Positions 27,656-35,140 are shown, numbered from the stretch's first letter. The stretch: 64,000 bases of DNA from CADEGL01 sp050180485 (GCA_050180485.1 JBFXED010000001.1:124001-188000), one strand, 5' to 3'. Made by a program: numbers and translations. The notes: generated by a model not told the origin, from the sequence alone.

Positions 27656-28113
27656 GCCGTTGTGCCGCCGGTGGCTGTTAGACGTTACAGCTAGAACAGC
27701 TAGAATCACGACAGTGTGCCCGGGGTGTCGGTCTTCGCTTCCTGATCACGAGTTGCGCGCCCTAGAGCATTATTGATCGGCGCGCGGACGCTTCTCCGGG
27801 ACTTCGAGAAATACGGAACTTCGTGGCGGAGGGGGAAGTCTGCTGCGGACTATTCTCCGGCCCCAAAACAGGGATTTTTACAGGGAAAATTAGGCCCCAA
27901 AGCGTAGACTGGATTGATTGCCCATCAAAACATCCGACAAATAGCGCATATTTGTGCTTACCGGGCTAAGACCCCCTTTGAAAAAACAGGGAACGATTTT
28001 GCCCAAAACAGGGATATTCGTCCGAATAACAGGGAATAGGCGGGCGATTATCAGGGTAGTTCTCGACCGTAAAATTTGCCTCGGGCAGTTAATTACCCGA
28101 CTACGAGGTCGAC
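27656..28113. other. Gene-poor junction region between GC-rich core and AT-richer segment
   Basis: No open frame here has convincing coding character. The stretch holds the ACAGGGA repeat array (annotated separately) and marks the visible change from GC-rich DNA on the left to lower GC on the right. I looked for a tRNA, an integrase fragment or duplicated attachment sequence and found none. Confidence 0.5.
27868..28057. repeat. Array of ACAGGGA direct repeats, partly phased at 21-22 bp
   Basis: ACAGGGA occurs at 27868-27874, 27880-27886, 27986-27992, 28008-28014 and 28029-28035, with a variant TCAGGGT at 28051-28057. Most copies are preceded by an A-run. The last four units are spaced 21-22 bp, about two helical turns, so all would face the same side of the DNA. 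Similar AACAGGGA-type repeats are, as far as I recall, found in alphaproteobacterial intergenic regions near islands, but their function is unknown to me. Confidence 0.65.
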
Positions 28114-28452
28114 ATGAGACTTATTAAACAAGCGATCGACGCGCTTCTAATTCTGCTCGGCATTAGAGAACCGCTGCCGACGCACGCAAGAGAGCGAGCG
28201 CAACCTGTTGTGGAGTTGAAGCAGTGGGATGGTCCTGGCCGCCCACCACCCCTCATGTGGAAGGGTTGCCACCCTCGGACTCGCCCCATTTTTAAGGCAG
28301 AGCTCACATGCCCAAATGGCCACGGCGTGTCTCTACGAGGTCATGCAATCAATGCTAGCGGAAAAGTTTCACCGAGTGTCGTGTGTCTTACACCCGGTTG
28401 CTCTTTTCACGAATTTGTTCGACTCGAGAAATGGTCTGCCGGCGCGATCTAA
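28114..28452 (+). CDS. Small zinc-ribbon-like hypothetical protein
   Basis: A 112-residue protein, MRLIKQAIDALLILLGIREPLP, a conserved-looking core ELKQWDGPGRPPPLMWKGCHP, and a possible zinc site made of C66-x3-H70 (CPNGH) and C91-x4-C96-x2-H99 (CLTPGCSFH). The domain resembles small nucleic-acid or protein-binding zinc ribbons, but I do not recognise the family. It converges with the RES toxin gene (one base between stop and stop) and follows the ACAGGGA array directly, so it may be carried as cargo with the toxin-antitoxin and ubiquitin-like genes. Confidence 0.6.
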   Translation: MRLIKQAIDALLILLGIREPLPTHARERAQPVVELKQWDGPGRPPPLMWKGCHPRTRPIFKAELTCPNGHGVSLRGHAINASGKVSPSVVCLTPGCSFHEFVRLEKWSAGAI

Positions 28453-28453
28453 G

Positions 28454-29191
28454 TTAGGCGGCAGGGACCACGTCATCGGGGTTAGCTAAGTCGCCCGCAT
28501 TTATGCACGTACCTTCTCTGTCGAACGCGTAAAGCTCCGAAATTTTTTCCCCGTCCCATACATAACGGTAGTGCACGGTCTGCAGAGTTTTATCAAGGAC
28601 CTCGCCAGTCACGAGGGCAAGGCAAGTACCTGACGGGCGTTCGACCGGTTTGTACAAAATGCCTTGTGCACCCTCGGGTAATTTCGCACCAAGTGCTCGT
28701 CGTAGATTTAGCTCCCAGCCCGCAGGCGGCGGGCCTTCTACATTTCTAAGATCCCAAAAGTTGCCGGAGACGGGCGTACAGAGCATCCGCATTTCAAGAC
28801 CGATGGGCGCTTGCTGCGTAGCTTCCATAAAGGATTGTCTTTTGCGTACAGACACGGCCAGAGCTGTTTGACGCTCAACGGCGACCTCGAGGCACGGCTT
28901 ATCTTCGCCGAAAAAAATGCTGCCATCAGGATTGCCGTATGCGAATGGAGCCAAGTTCCAGTTTTGAAGACGCGGGTCGGATTTCGCGTCGACATTTTCT
29001 GCAGGATGAAGCCGTTTGAGAGACCGGATTCGGGGATTAGTGAGTTCCTCTATGACAAAGGCCTCTTTCTGAATGTCTTCAGAAATCAGGCCGTCATAGA
29101 CGTTAATCGGTGGAAAGCGAGACGGGATGAGGCGAAACACCTCACCTTTCCATTTCACCACTGGAGCATTTTCAGGCGCCGCGCTGGGCAT
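28454..29191 (-). CDS. RES-domain toxin (RES family NAD+ phosphorylase-like)
   Basis: A 245-residue protein with the RES-family opening RLIPSRFPPINVYDGL (Arg and Tyr of the proposed active site), then EELTNPRIRS, and the GFTGWNL-like elements further on. RES proteins in RES-Xre modules degrade NAD+ and arrest growth until neutralised by the Xre partner. I chose the ATG at 29191 because AGGAGA (29199-29204, minus strand) is well spaced for it; an ATG at 29218 would give nine extra residues. The start overlaps the end of the antitoxin gene, as is usual for the antitoxin-toxin order. Longer than the shortest RES toxins (about 150-170 residues), so some insertions are present. Confidence 0.72.
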   Translation of the reverse strand: MPSAAPENAPVVKWKGEVFRLIPSRFPPINVYDGLISEDIQKEAFVIEELTNPRIRSLKRLHPAENVDAKSDPRLQNWNLAPFAYGNPDGSIFFGEDKPCLEVAVERQTALAVSVRKRQSFMEATQQAPIGLEMRMLCTPVSGNFWDLRNVEGPPPAGWELNLRRALGAKLPEGAQGILYKPVERPSGTCLALVTGEVLDKTLQTVHYRYVWDGEKISELYAFDREGTCINAGDLANPDDVVPAA

Positions 29192-29558
29192 CAAGGTATC
29201 TCCTAACGCGGATGACACCTTCCATGCCCCCCAGCATTACATCGATGGCACTAGCACCGTCGAAATATCGATTCTTTTCTCGCACCCACGCTTCGCCTCT
29301 TTCGTCCTGAGGTAAAAGAATTCGAAGCGACTTCCAAATTCCCATCATGTGAGAGATGCGCTCTAGGGTGTCCGCGGGCACCGAGCCGCCATCCTTCTTC
29401 CACTTAAAAAATGTCGATCTACCAGGCGAGCCGAGCAGAGCGATCTGCTCCTCTGATGACAGGCGCCATTTGTCTGCTATCGCGAAAAATGTCGCCAATT
29501 CGGCTGGAATCCTTGTGGGCCCGGCGCCCGTGAGGGCGTCAGGTGCTTCTATCTGCAT
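29172..29558 (-). CDS. Xre/MbcA/ParS-type antitoxin (DUF2384)
   Basis: A 128-residue protein with an N-terminal Xre-like helix-turn-helix (WRLSSEEQIALLGSPGRSTFFKWKKDG) and a C-terminal DUF2384 toxin-binding domain (LERISHMMGIWKSLRILLPQDERGEAWVREKN). The partner RES gene follows and overlaps by 20 bases. The ATG at 29558 has GGGGAGAA just upstream; the longer frame to 29624 was rejected. It would bind and block the RES active site and repress its own promoter, probably through the AGTCC/GGACT repeats just upstream. Confidence 0.78.
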   Translation of the reverse strand: MQIEAPDALTGAGPTRIPAELATFFAIADKWRLSSEEQIALLGSPGRSTFFKWKKDGGSVPADTLERISHMMGIWKSLRILLPQDERGEAWVREKNRYFDGASAIDVMLGGMEGVIRVRRYLDAQRGA

Positions 29559-29579
29559 GCATTTCTCCCCATGCCAAAA

Positions 29580-29676
29580 GTGGACTTGACGAGGCACATC
29601 AGTCCAGATATAGACTAAGTCCACAACGGGACTCTAGCGGCCATTTTAGTCCGTTCGAAGCCCGGGTCAAGAGTCC
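29580..29676. promoter_or_regulatory. Clustered AGTCC/GGACT words, candidate Xre operator
   Basis: Between the divergent antitoxin and Ubl start codons, AGTCC or its complement GGACT occurs at 29582, 29601, 29618, 29629, 29648 and 29672. The arms GTGGACTT (29580-29587) and AAGTCCAC (29617-29624) form a perfect inverted repeat. This density suggests a binding site for the Xre antitoxin, placed to influence both transcripts. Confidence 0.45.
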
Positions 29677-29705
29677 GGCTGGTGGCCGGCGGAAAGGAAA
29701 CGACA

Positions 29706-30416
29706 ATGAATGCAACAGTGGAAGCCGGAAGTCGCACTACCAGCTACCCCGTCAACGGGGTCATCGTGGAGTTCGCGGATCATGTCATTACCGCCCGCGA
29801 AGCCCTGACGCGATCAGGCCATACGCCTGCGAGCGAGCACAAATTGATCCTGGTGCGCGACCAACGAACCCGGTTGATCGGGACCGACGACGAAATCGAC
29901 CTGAAGAAGGAGAAGGGCGGTGCGCTGCGTGCGTTCCGATCCGACCGCAGCTACAGCTTCACGGTCGACGAAATCGGCCAGGTTTGGGGCAATTCGGAGA
30001 TGGAAGTCGACGAATTTCTGTCGATCTGGCCGCCTCGCGGAGGGTTCACCTGGGTTCTGGAGCGCGATGCCGAGCCCGACACGGTCCTGGTTGCTGGCGG
30101 TGTTTTGTCTTTCGGCGAACAGGGCGTCGAGGACGTGGTGTCGCGCAAGGATGAGCATCCTAACAAGGTGAAGGTGATCGTAGTTACCACTGCCGGAACT
30201 TTTCCGGCTGAAGGCGCCAAGCGGTATCCGTCTTCTACGCGGATCGAGGAAGTGCTGGCAGATGCGGCGCGCAAGCTTCACATCACCGGAACGGAAACAT
30301 GGGTCGTTACGTCTGCGGGCCAGGTCGTAAATCCGACTCAGACCTTCCAGCAGGCAGGCCTAACGGGTCTGGTGACGCTGGAGTGGGGTCCGCCCGAGGG
30401 CGGTGGCGGTGCTTAA
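29706..30416 (+). CDS. Multi-ubiquitin-like (tandem Ubl) protein with C-terminal GGGGA tail
   Basis: A 236-residue protein of the bacterial multi-ubiquitin type. Two regions read as Ubl folds: residues about 15-88 (VNGVIVEFADHVITAREAL...LKKEKGGALRAFR...SYSFTVD) and about 153-228 (NKVKVIVVTTAGTFPAEG...RIEEVLADAARKLHI...GLVTLEWGPP). Between them, residues 89-150 form a third, less clear module. The tail ends PPEGGGGA, so removal of Ala236 by the adjacent JAMM peptidase would expose a glycine for activation, as in ubiquitin precursors. It heads a four-gene overlapping operon with E2-, JAMM- and E1-like genes. It is probably the modifier conjugated to a target during phage defence; this is inferred from the family, not shown by sequence. 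Confidence 0.85.
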   Translation: MNATVEAGSRTTSYPVNGVIVEFADHVITAREALTRSGHTPASEHKLILVRDQRTRLIGTDDEIDLKKEKGGALRAFRSDRSYSFTVDEIGQVWGNSEMEVDEFLSIWPPRGGFTWVLERDAEPDTVLVAGGVLSFGEQGVEDVVSRKDEHPNKVKVIVVTTAGTFPAEGAKRYPSSTRIEEVLADAARKLHITGTETWVVTSAGQVVNPTQTFQQAGLTGLVTLEWGPPEGGGGA

Positions 30417-30846
30417 GGCTCTCTCCCAAGGTGAGTTCGAACGTGATGTTGGGCGGATCGACTTGCGATCCGCCCAACGCATGGGCTGGGAAATCATCAG
30501 CTCAGGCTATCCCGTTCTCGACGTGATTTTTAAACACGCGAGCGCTTCGGCGCTGAGGCTGCGGCTCACCTGCGACGATTGGCCAGAGCTACCGCCGTCG
30601 ATTGAGCTCCTGGCTGAATCGGGAGCTCACTTGAGCAACGTACCGCAGAACGCGAGTGGCGTATTCAATAATGGGCCACATCCGAGTACTGGCCGACCGT
30701 TCATCTGCATGCGCGGTGCAAGGGAGTATCACACGTACCCCAGCCACATCTCTGATGCATGGGACAATTATCGTGGAAAGCCGGGTTTGGATCTTGGTGG
30801 AATTTTGCTGCAGCTCTGGCGCGTTTGGAAACGGAGCGTCGGATGA
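30403..30846 (+). CDS. E2-like ubiquitin-conjugating protein (prokaryotic E2 family)
   Basis: A 147-residue protein of the bacterial E2-like families that travel with Ubl, JAMM and E1 genes. The conserved core is GPHPSTGRPFICMRGAREYHTYPSH, where Cys102 is the predicted thioester-forming residue, followed by AWDNYRGKPG and a C-terminal helix LDLGGILLQLWRVWK. It would accept the Ubl from the E1-like protein and pass it to a target. The most likely start is the GTG at 30403, giving 14 bases of overlap with the Ubl gene; a GTG at 30409 is an alternative. The stop overlaps the next start (ATGA). Confidence 0.78.
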   Translation: MAVLKALSQGEFERDVGRIDLRSAQRMGWEIISSGYPVLDVIFKHASASALRLRLTCDDWPELPPSIELLAESGAHLSNVPQNASGVFNNGPHPSTGRPFICMRGAREYHTYPSHISDAWDNYRGKPGLDLGGILLQLWRVWKRSVG

Positions 30847-31313
30847 AATCGATTTCGTGCACGCGCGAAGTGCTTCGAGAAACCATCTCAATTTTGCGGA
30901 TGGGTGGTCAACGCGGAGAGGAACGAGTTGCGCTTTGGCTGTCGACGGCTGCTGTACGGAAGCCGGCGATAGTTACCGAAGTATATGAACCTGATCAGAT
31001 CGCCGATTTCGACTATTTCCGGCTGCCACCCGGATCAATGCGCAGCCTAATGGCTCATCTTGGATCGACTCGCCGGCGGATTGTCGCTCAGATCCATACT
31101 CATCCTGGGAGGGCATTCCACTCCAAGGTCGATGACGAATGGGCGATCATTCGCCATGTCGGGGCGTTGTCTCTTGTGCTGCCGAGGTTTGCCGCCAAGA
31201 CGACGCCCGAGAATTTTCTCGTCAAGGTGAAAACTTACGAGTACTCGCCCACGGGCAAATGGCAGCACCGACGAAATATCGGATCCAGTGGGCGGGTGGA
31301 GATCGTCACATGA
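30843..31313 (+). CDS. JAMM/JAB metalloprotease (deubiquitinase-like)
   Basis: A 156-residue zinc peptidase with the JAMM pattern: Glu26/Glu27 near the start (GEERVALW), then H85-T-H87-PGRAFH-S94-K-V-D97, matching H-x-H-x(6-7)-S-x-x-D that binds zinc. Relatives in ubiquitin-like operons process the Ubl precursor or remove Ubl from substrates. It overlaps both neighbours by ATGA. The ATG reading MKSISCTREV was chosen because it overlaps the E2 stop; a longer frame from 30759 lies inside the E2 gene. Confidence 0.85.
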   Translation: MKSISCTREVLRETISILRMGGQRGEERVALWLSTAAVRKPAIVTEVYEPDQIADFDYFRLPPGSMRSLMAHLGSTRRRIVAQIHTHPGRAFHSKVDDEWAIIRHVGALSLVLPRFAAKTTPENFLVKVKTYEYSPTGKWQHRRNIGSSGRVEIVT

Positions 31314-32704
31314 GTTCCGCAGCGCAGCAAAACGCCATGATGCTTGCGTCTGTATTGGGGGTAGATGAAAGCACAGCGAGCGAGCTCTTAGACCGAACCG
31401 TTCTCGTAACCTGCGAGCCGGGTTGGAAATCCATATGGGCAAGGGAGGTGAAGGAACTCCTTGGCCGAACCATCAACGTCTCGGACGATTTGATAGATTC
31501 CAAACCCGATCTCGAACTGATTATCGGTGCGGTCCATCCCCGTTCGTGTGCGCCGCGACTCTTCGCAGATATTGGATCTCAGAGCGCGGTAATTTCGCTC
31601 GAGTATACGGACCGGCTTCGCGGAGAGGCGCACGGACTGTATGGCGCTGCAGCGGCGTGCGCCGCCGCCGCCGCCGCGTTACACATGGCAATTGGCGCCG
31701 CGGAGCTGCCTGTGGTGCGCTTGCCGTTACAACTCGATTTCGCGCAGCTCGGAGTTCCGCAGGGAGCATTGGAGCGACAAATAGAGTTGCGCGACGCTGT
31801 GATGGCCGGGGCAGGTGCCGTTGCCCACGGTTTTCTTTGGGCAGCGCGTCATCTGGATATTCGGGGAGAGCTGGCGATTACAGATCCCAAGGTCGTTCAG
31901 GCCGGCATCTTGAATCGCTGCCTATATCTCAACGCGGAGGATGTCGACCGAGATAAGGCAGTGGTAATCGCAAAGCGCGCTCAGCCCGACTTTCCGGCCC
32001 TACGGCTTCAGCCACATGTCACCGACTTCAAGGGTTACGTTAAAACGCTCGGCCGCCCGCCGGAGACGGTCTTCGTAACGGTTGATAGCCGCCGCGCCCG
32101 CCGGTCAATCCAATTGGAAGCTCCTCATCGCATCATCGATGCATCGACGACGGACGTGCGAGCCGTCGTTGTGCACTCGAATGTACTCCCAACCAATCAA
32201 GCGTGCCTTGCTTGCATTTATCGTCATGTGCCTGATGAAAATGCGCGGGAGCGAGCTATTGCGGAAGGCTTAGGTATCGAACTCAGCGATGTCGCTGCAG
32301 GCTTTATTAATGCCGAGGTAGCTCAGCGCATCGCTCGCGCGATTCCGGCGATCAAAGATCCTTCTACAATCGTTAACAAGTCATTCGACAGCCTGTTCCG
32401 TGCATTGTGTGCTCAACAGGCGCTTACCACGCCTGAAGGCCGCCAAGTACTGGCTCCATTCGCGTTCGTCTCCGCCTGGGCAGGAGTGCTAATGGCTGTT
32501 GAAATGCTGCGGTCAATCGAACGCATAGCCAGTACAAACTACTGGGCTATTGATCCGTGGAACGTTCCATTTTCCCGCGGCAGAACCCTTAGGCCTCGGC
32601 ACCCTGAGTGTCAGTTTTGCTCAAAGCCCGAGGCCGAGCTGATTATCCGGGGGATCTGGGGCGCTCCAAGCGGTATCACGAGGTATGAGCAGAGCAGTCC
32701 GTAA
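31310..32704 (+). CDS. ThiF/E1-like Ubl-activating protein with N-terminal extension
   Basis: A 464-residue adenylating enzyme. The Rossmann core carries AGAGAVAHGF (residues 166-175), Asp192 in ITDPKVVQAGILNR with Arg203, and Lys216 in DRDKAVVIAK, the ATP-binding pattern of ThiF/MoeB/E1. Two CxxC pairs (C299-C302 and C434-C437) are probably a zinc site. The first 130 residues are an extra N-terminal domain. No cysteine sits in an obvious E1 catalytic context, so it may adenylate the Ubl and hand it directly to the E2. Last gene of the overlapping operon; no clear terminator follows. Confidence 0.82.
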   Translation: MSSAAQQNAMMLASVLGVDESTASELLDRTVLVTCEPGWKSIWAREVKELLGRTINVSDDLIDSKPDLELIIGAVHPRSCAPRLFADIGSQSAVISLEYTDRLRGEAHGLYGAAAACAAAAAALHMAIGAAELPVVRLPLQLDFAQLGVPQGALERQIELRDAVMAGAGAVAHGFLWAARHLDIRGELAITDPKVVQAGILNRCLYLNAEDVDRDKAVVIAKRAQPDFPALRLQPHVTDFKGYVKTLGRPPETVFVTVDSRRARRSIQLEAPHRIIDASTTDVRAVVVHSNVLPTNQACLACIYRHVPDENARERAIAEGLGIELSDVAAGFINAEVAQRIARAIPAIKDPSTIVNKSFDSLFRALCAQQALTTPEGRQVLAPFAFVSAWAGVLMAVEMLRSIERIASTNYWAIDPWNVPFSRGRTLRPRHPECQFCSKPEAELIIRGIWGAPSGITRYEQSSP

Positions 32705-33325
32705 TACAGGGCGCAGATTTCGTACACGGTCAACGAAAGTACTTCGCCGAATGAGCGGCGGTGCTTCATCACAGGTCTTTACCGAAACTACTCATTGATC
32801 TTCGGATTGGCGTGTCGCGCCCGCGGGAACGTAATTCGGTTGAGCCGGCTTTCTTTGGGCAGCAAATTCTTTAAAGCTAATTAGAGGCGCTCGTGCTGGA
32901 GAAGACGTAGTTCGGCAATTACCCGCCTAAATTATGACGTCGTCTCTTCTGGTGCCGTAGTAGAGACGGTAGATCGCATGATCGAAACGATTTTCAGGTC
33001 GATTAATCACAGATACGAGCATTCTTAGCCATCTGAGTAGTGAAGACATGGTGTGGCACAGTTGGACTAAGGCAAGTGTCCGCTCAAGCGCGTATGTCTG
33101 CGTCGCAGCTTCGTTAACAAGCCAGGCGTCGGAATAGCGCTGGCGACGCCGAACAAAGGGATTGCCGTAAGGTGTGCGCTTAGAAATGAAAATCTATAAT
33201 GAGTCCGATAACTACGGATAATTTGATTAAATCCCGTATTGTCGGCAGCCTTATAAAAATCGCGCTCGTGACAGATTTATAGAGGCCAAAAAAAATAGAA
33301 GCTAGCCGGTAGGTCAGGGAGGGCC
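32705..33325. other. Gene-poor interval after the ubiquitin-like operon
   Basis: About 620 bases without a supported gene. On the minus strand one frame of about 87 codons ends at 32927 (it includes RRQRYSDAWLVNEAATQTYALERTLALVQLCHTM) but has no good start and matches no family I know; it could be a decayed gene or chance. Just before the Rieske gene, AGGGAGG is a ribosome site. No integrase, IS end or tRNA is recognisable. Confidence 0.5.
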
Positions 33326-33328
33326 ATG

Positions 33329-34531
33329 ATGCGAACACCAGCTGACATCCTCGATCCTCGTCACTATGACCGCGTTAGAGTGCCTGCCCAAGAGGCAGAA
33401 ACTCTACCCCCCTGGTGCTACACATCCAAGGAATGGTTCGACTTGGAGGTCGAACACATTTTCATGAAGTCATGGAACTTCATCGGGCGTGTAGATCGAG
33501 TGCCAAATCCCGGCGACTTCATCACGCTGACTTACACCGGCTCTCCGGTAATCGTAGTTCGAGATCGAGACAACGTAATCCGAGCATTTGCCAACACATG
33601 CCGCCATCGAGGCGCGGTGCTGTTGGAAGGGAGTGGCAATTGTCGCTCAGCGATCAAATGTTCCTACCACAGTTGGATCTATGGCTTGGATGGAGCACTG
33701 AAAGGTGCTCCTGACATGGATAACGTGAAAGGGTTTGATAAAGCAAATTATGGTCTTGTTCCCATCCGACTCGAAGTTTGGGGCGGGTTTATGTTTATCA
33801 ATTTCGATAAGAACGCCCCAAGCCTGAAGGAATGGGCTGGGCCGATGTACGACGAGATCATGCCTTATGACCCGAACAACCTCGTCTGTACGCGGCGGGT
33901 GGAGTTCGAGTTGGCATGCAACTGGAAGCTGTACGTCGAAAACTTTTGCGATTTTGGTCACGAGAAAACAGTTCACAAAAACTCGTTGCTTAAATTGCTG
34001 GAGGCATATGACCGGCCCTATTACGACCTTGAGCTCGGACACGGCCAAGGCCTGACGATGTTCGCAACGCATGCGGGCACAAGGCAATTGCTGGACGGCG
34101 TCGAGAAAGCCAAGGGATTTGACCCGATTCCGACCCTATCTGGACGAACAGTTCGCGGCAGCTATTACCCGGTCATCATGCCGCTGGCTTGTTGGGGCTT
34201 TTGCATCGATAGCGCCTGGGCGCTTGAAATGTATCCTCTGGGGCCAGATCGGATGACCCTCGTTCTCAATCAGTGTTTTCATAAAGATGCCGTCCAGCGA
34301 CCGGACTTTGCGCAAATAGCTCAGCCTTATTACGATCGGATGGATATGGCTGTGCCTGAAGACAACGCGATTAATGAGCTTGTGCAGCGTGGACTTTCGT
34401 CCCCACAAGCTTCGCCCGGGCGTATTGGCGATTTGGAAGTTGCGATCACCTATCTGAACACATGGTATTTGGATCGGGTCCTCGGACCGGCTACTCAGCC
34501 TGCAGCCAAGAAGTCTGGAATCGCGGCCTGA
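33329..34531 (+). CDS. Rieske-type aromatic ring-hydroxylating oxygenase, alpha subunit
   Basis: A 400-residue terminal oxygenase. The Rieske [2Fe-2S] ligands are C-x-H in NTCRHRGAVLL and C-x2-H in IKCSYHSWIYGLDG. The mononuclear iron site is in ENFCDFGHEKTVH (two His), with a carboxylate expected near DNAINELV. No separate beta subunit or ferredoxin/reductase gene is adjacent, so electron delivery must come from elsewhere. Candidate substrates include aromatic acids or quaternary amines. The start at 33329 is favoured by AGGGAGG at 33315-33321 over the ATG at 33326. It is the first gene of the accessory catabolic region. Confidence 0.87.
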   Translation: MRTPADILDPRHYDRVRVPAQEAETLPPWCYTSKEWFDLEVEHIFMKSWNFIGRVDRVPNPGDFITLTYTGSPVIVVRDRDNVIRAFANTCRHRGAVLLEGSGNCRSAIKCSYHSWIYGLDGALKGAPDMDNVKGFDKANYGLVPIRLEVWGGFMFINFDKNAPSLKEWAGPMYDEIMPYDPNNLVCTRRVEFELACNWKLYVENFCDFGHEKTVHKNSLLKLLEAYDRPYYDLELGHGQGLTMFATHAGTRQLLDGVEKAKGFDPIPTLSGRTVRGSYYPVIMPLACWGFCIDSAWALEMYPLGPDRMTLVLNQCFHKDAVQRPDFAQIAQPYYDRMDMAVPEDNAINELVQRGLSSPQASPGRIGDLEVAITYLNTWYLDRVLGPATQPAAKKSGIAA

Positions 34532-34600
34532 GTAGCCAAGGCCCTAAAATTTCTCTTGTACTGACGGTTCGACCTATCTGAATGTCCGGCGCGGGTCAGC

Positions 34601-35134
34601 ATGCCTAGCACCAGGCAGTTGGCACGCGACGCGCCATTCATGGCAGTGCTCTCTCTAGGCCGAATCCTGATGCCTCATGATCTACCAGTGGTTTACCGTT
34701 CATCGGTTATTGATGAATGGACCACCCCCGCCGGCTTCTTCAAACCTGGGTACCACGCTGTGGCATTTGATTTGGCCATGGCTGATTTCACAGCCCTGCT
34801 GGGCTGTGGTTATGACGATATCGAACGAACCGGAAATTCAGTCTTCATGATTGGAACACATGTGCGGTTCTGGGGCCACGCACACAGGGGGGATAACATC
34901 GACATTGCCGTCCGGATGCTGGATCACGATGCCAAGCGGATGCAGAGCATTGCATACATGTTTTGCGGCGGTGAAAAACTGATCGCGACCGGTGAATTCA
35001 AAATGATTCACGTGGACATGAAAATTCGGCGGTCTTCAGAATTTCCGTTGGCACTCCGAAACAAAATTTCGCAGCTGAAGTCAGAGCACGACCAGATTGA
35101 CTGGCCGCCGGTTCGCGACCACACGGAGATGTAA
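34601..35134 (+). CDS. Hotdog-fold thioesterase-like protein
   Basis: A protein of up to 177 residues with the 4HBT hotdog pattern: VVYRSSVIDEWTTPAGFFKPGYHAVAFDLAMADFTALLG, then HVRFWGHAHRGDNIDIAVRMLDHDAKRMQSIAYMFCG. It is probably an acyl-CoA thioesterase; carnitine/betaine pathway thioesterases have this look, but the substrate is unknown. The first 23 residues (MPSTRQLARDAPF...) are not obviously part of the fold; an ATG at 34670 giving MPHDLPVVYR is possible. It follows the Rieske gene on the same strand after about 70 bases. Confidence 0.65.
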   Translation: MPSTRQLARDAPFMAVLSLGRILMPHDLPVVYRSSVIDEWTTPAGFFKPGYHAVAFDLAMADFTALLGCGYDDIERTGNSVFMIGTHVRFWGHAHRGDNIDIAVRMLDHDAKRMQSIAYMFCGGEKLIATGEFKMIHVDMKIRRSSEFPLALRNKISQLKSEHDQIDWPPVRDHTEM

Positions 35135-35140
35135 AAGAAA

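Noticed and set aside
27656..28113. CRISPR array
   Set aside because: ACAGGGA units are only 7 bp, with uneven early spacing and no true spacers, and no cas genes are present.
27656..28113. tRNA or attachment site at the junction
   Set aside because: No cloverleaf with a GTTCGA-type T-loop could be found, nor a duplicated end, so I do not call an att site.
29706..32704. Molybdopterin or thiamine biosynthesis operon (MoeB/ThiF plus small sulfur carrier)
   Set aside because: The small protein is a 236-residue multi-domain Ubl, and E2-like and JAMM genes are present, which sulfur-transfer operons lack.
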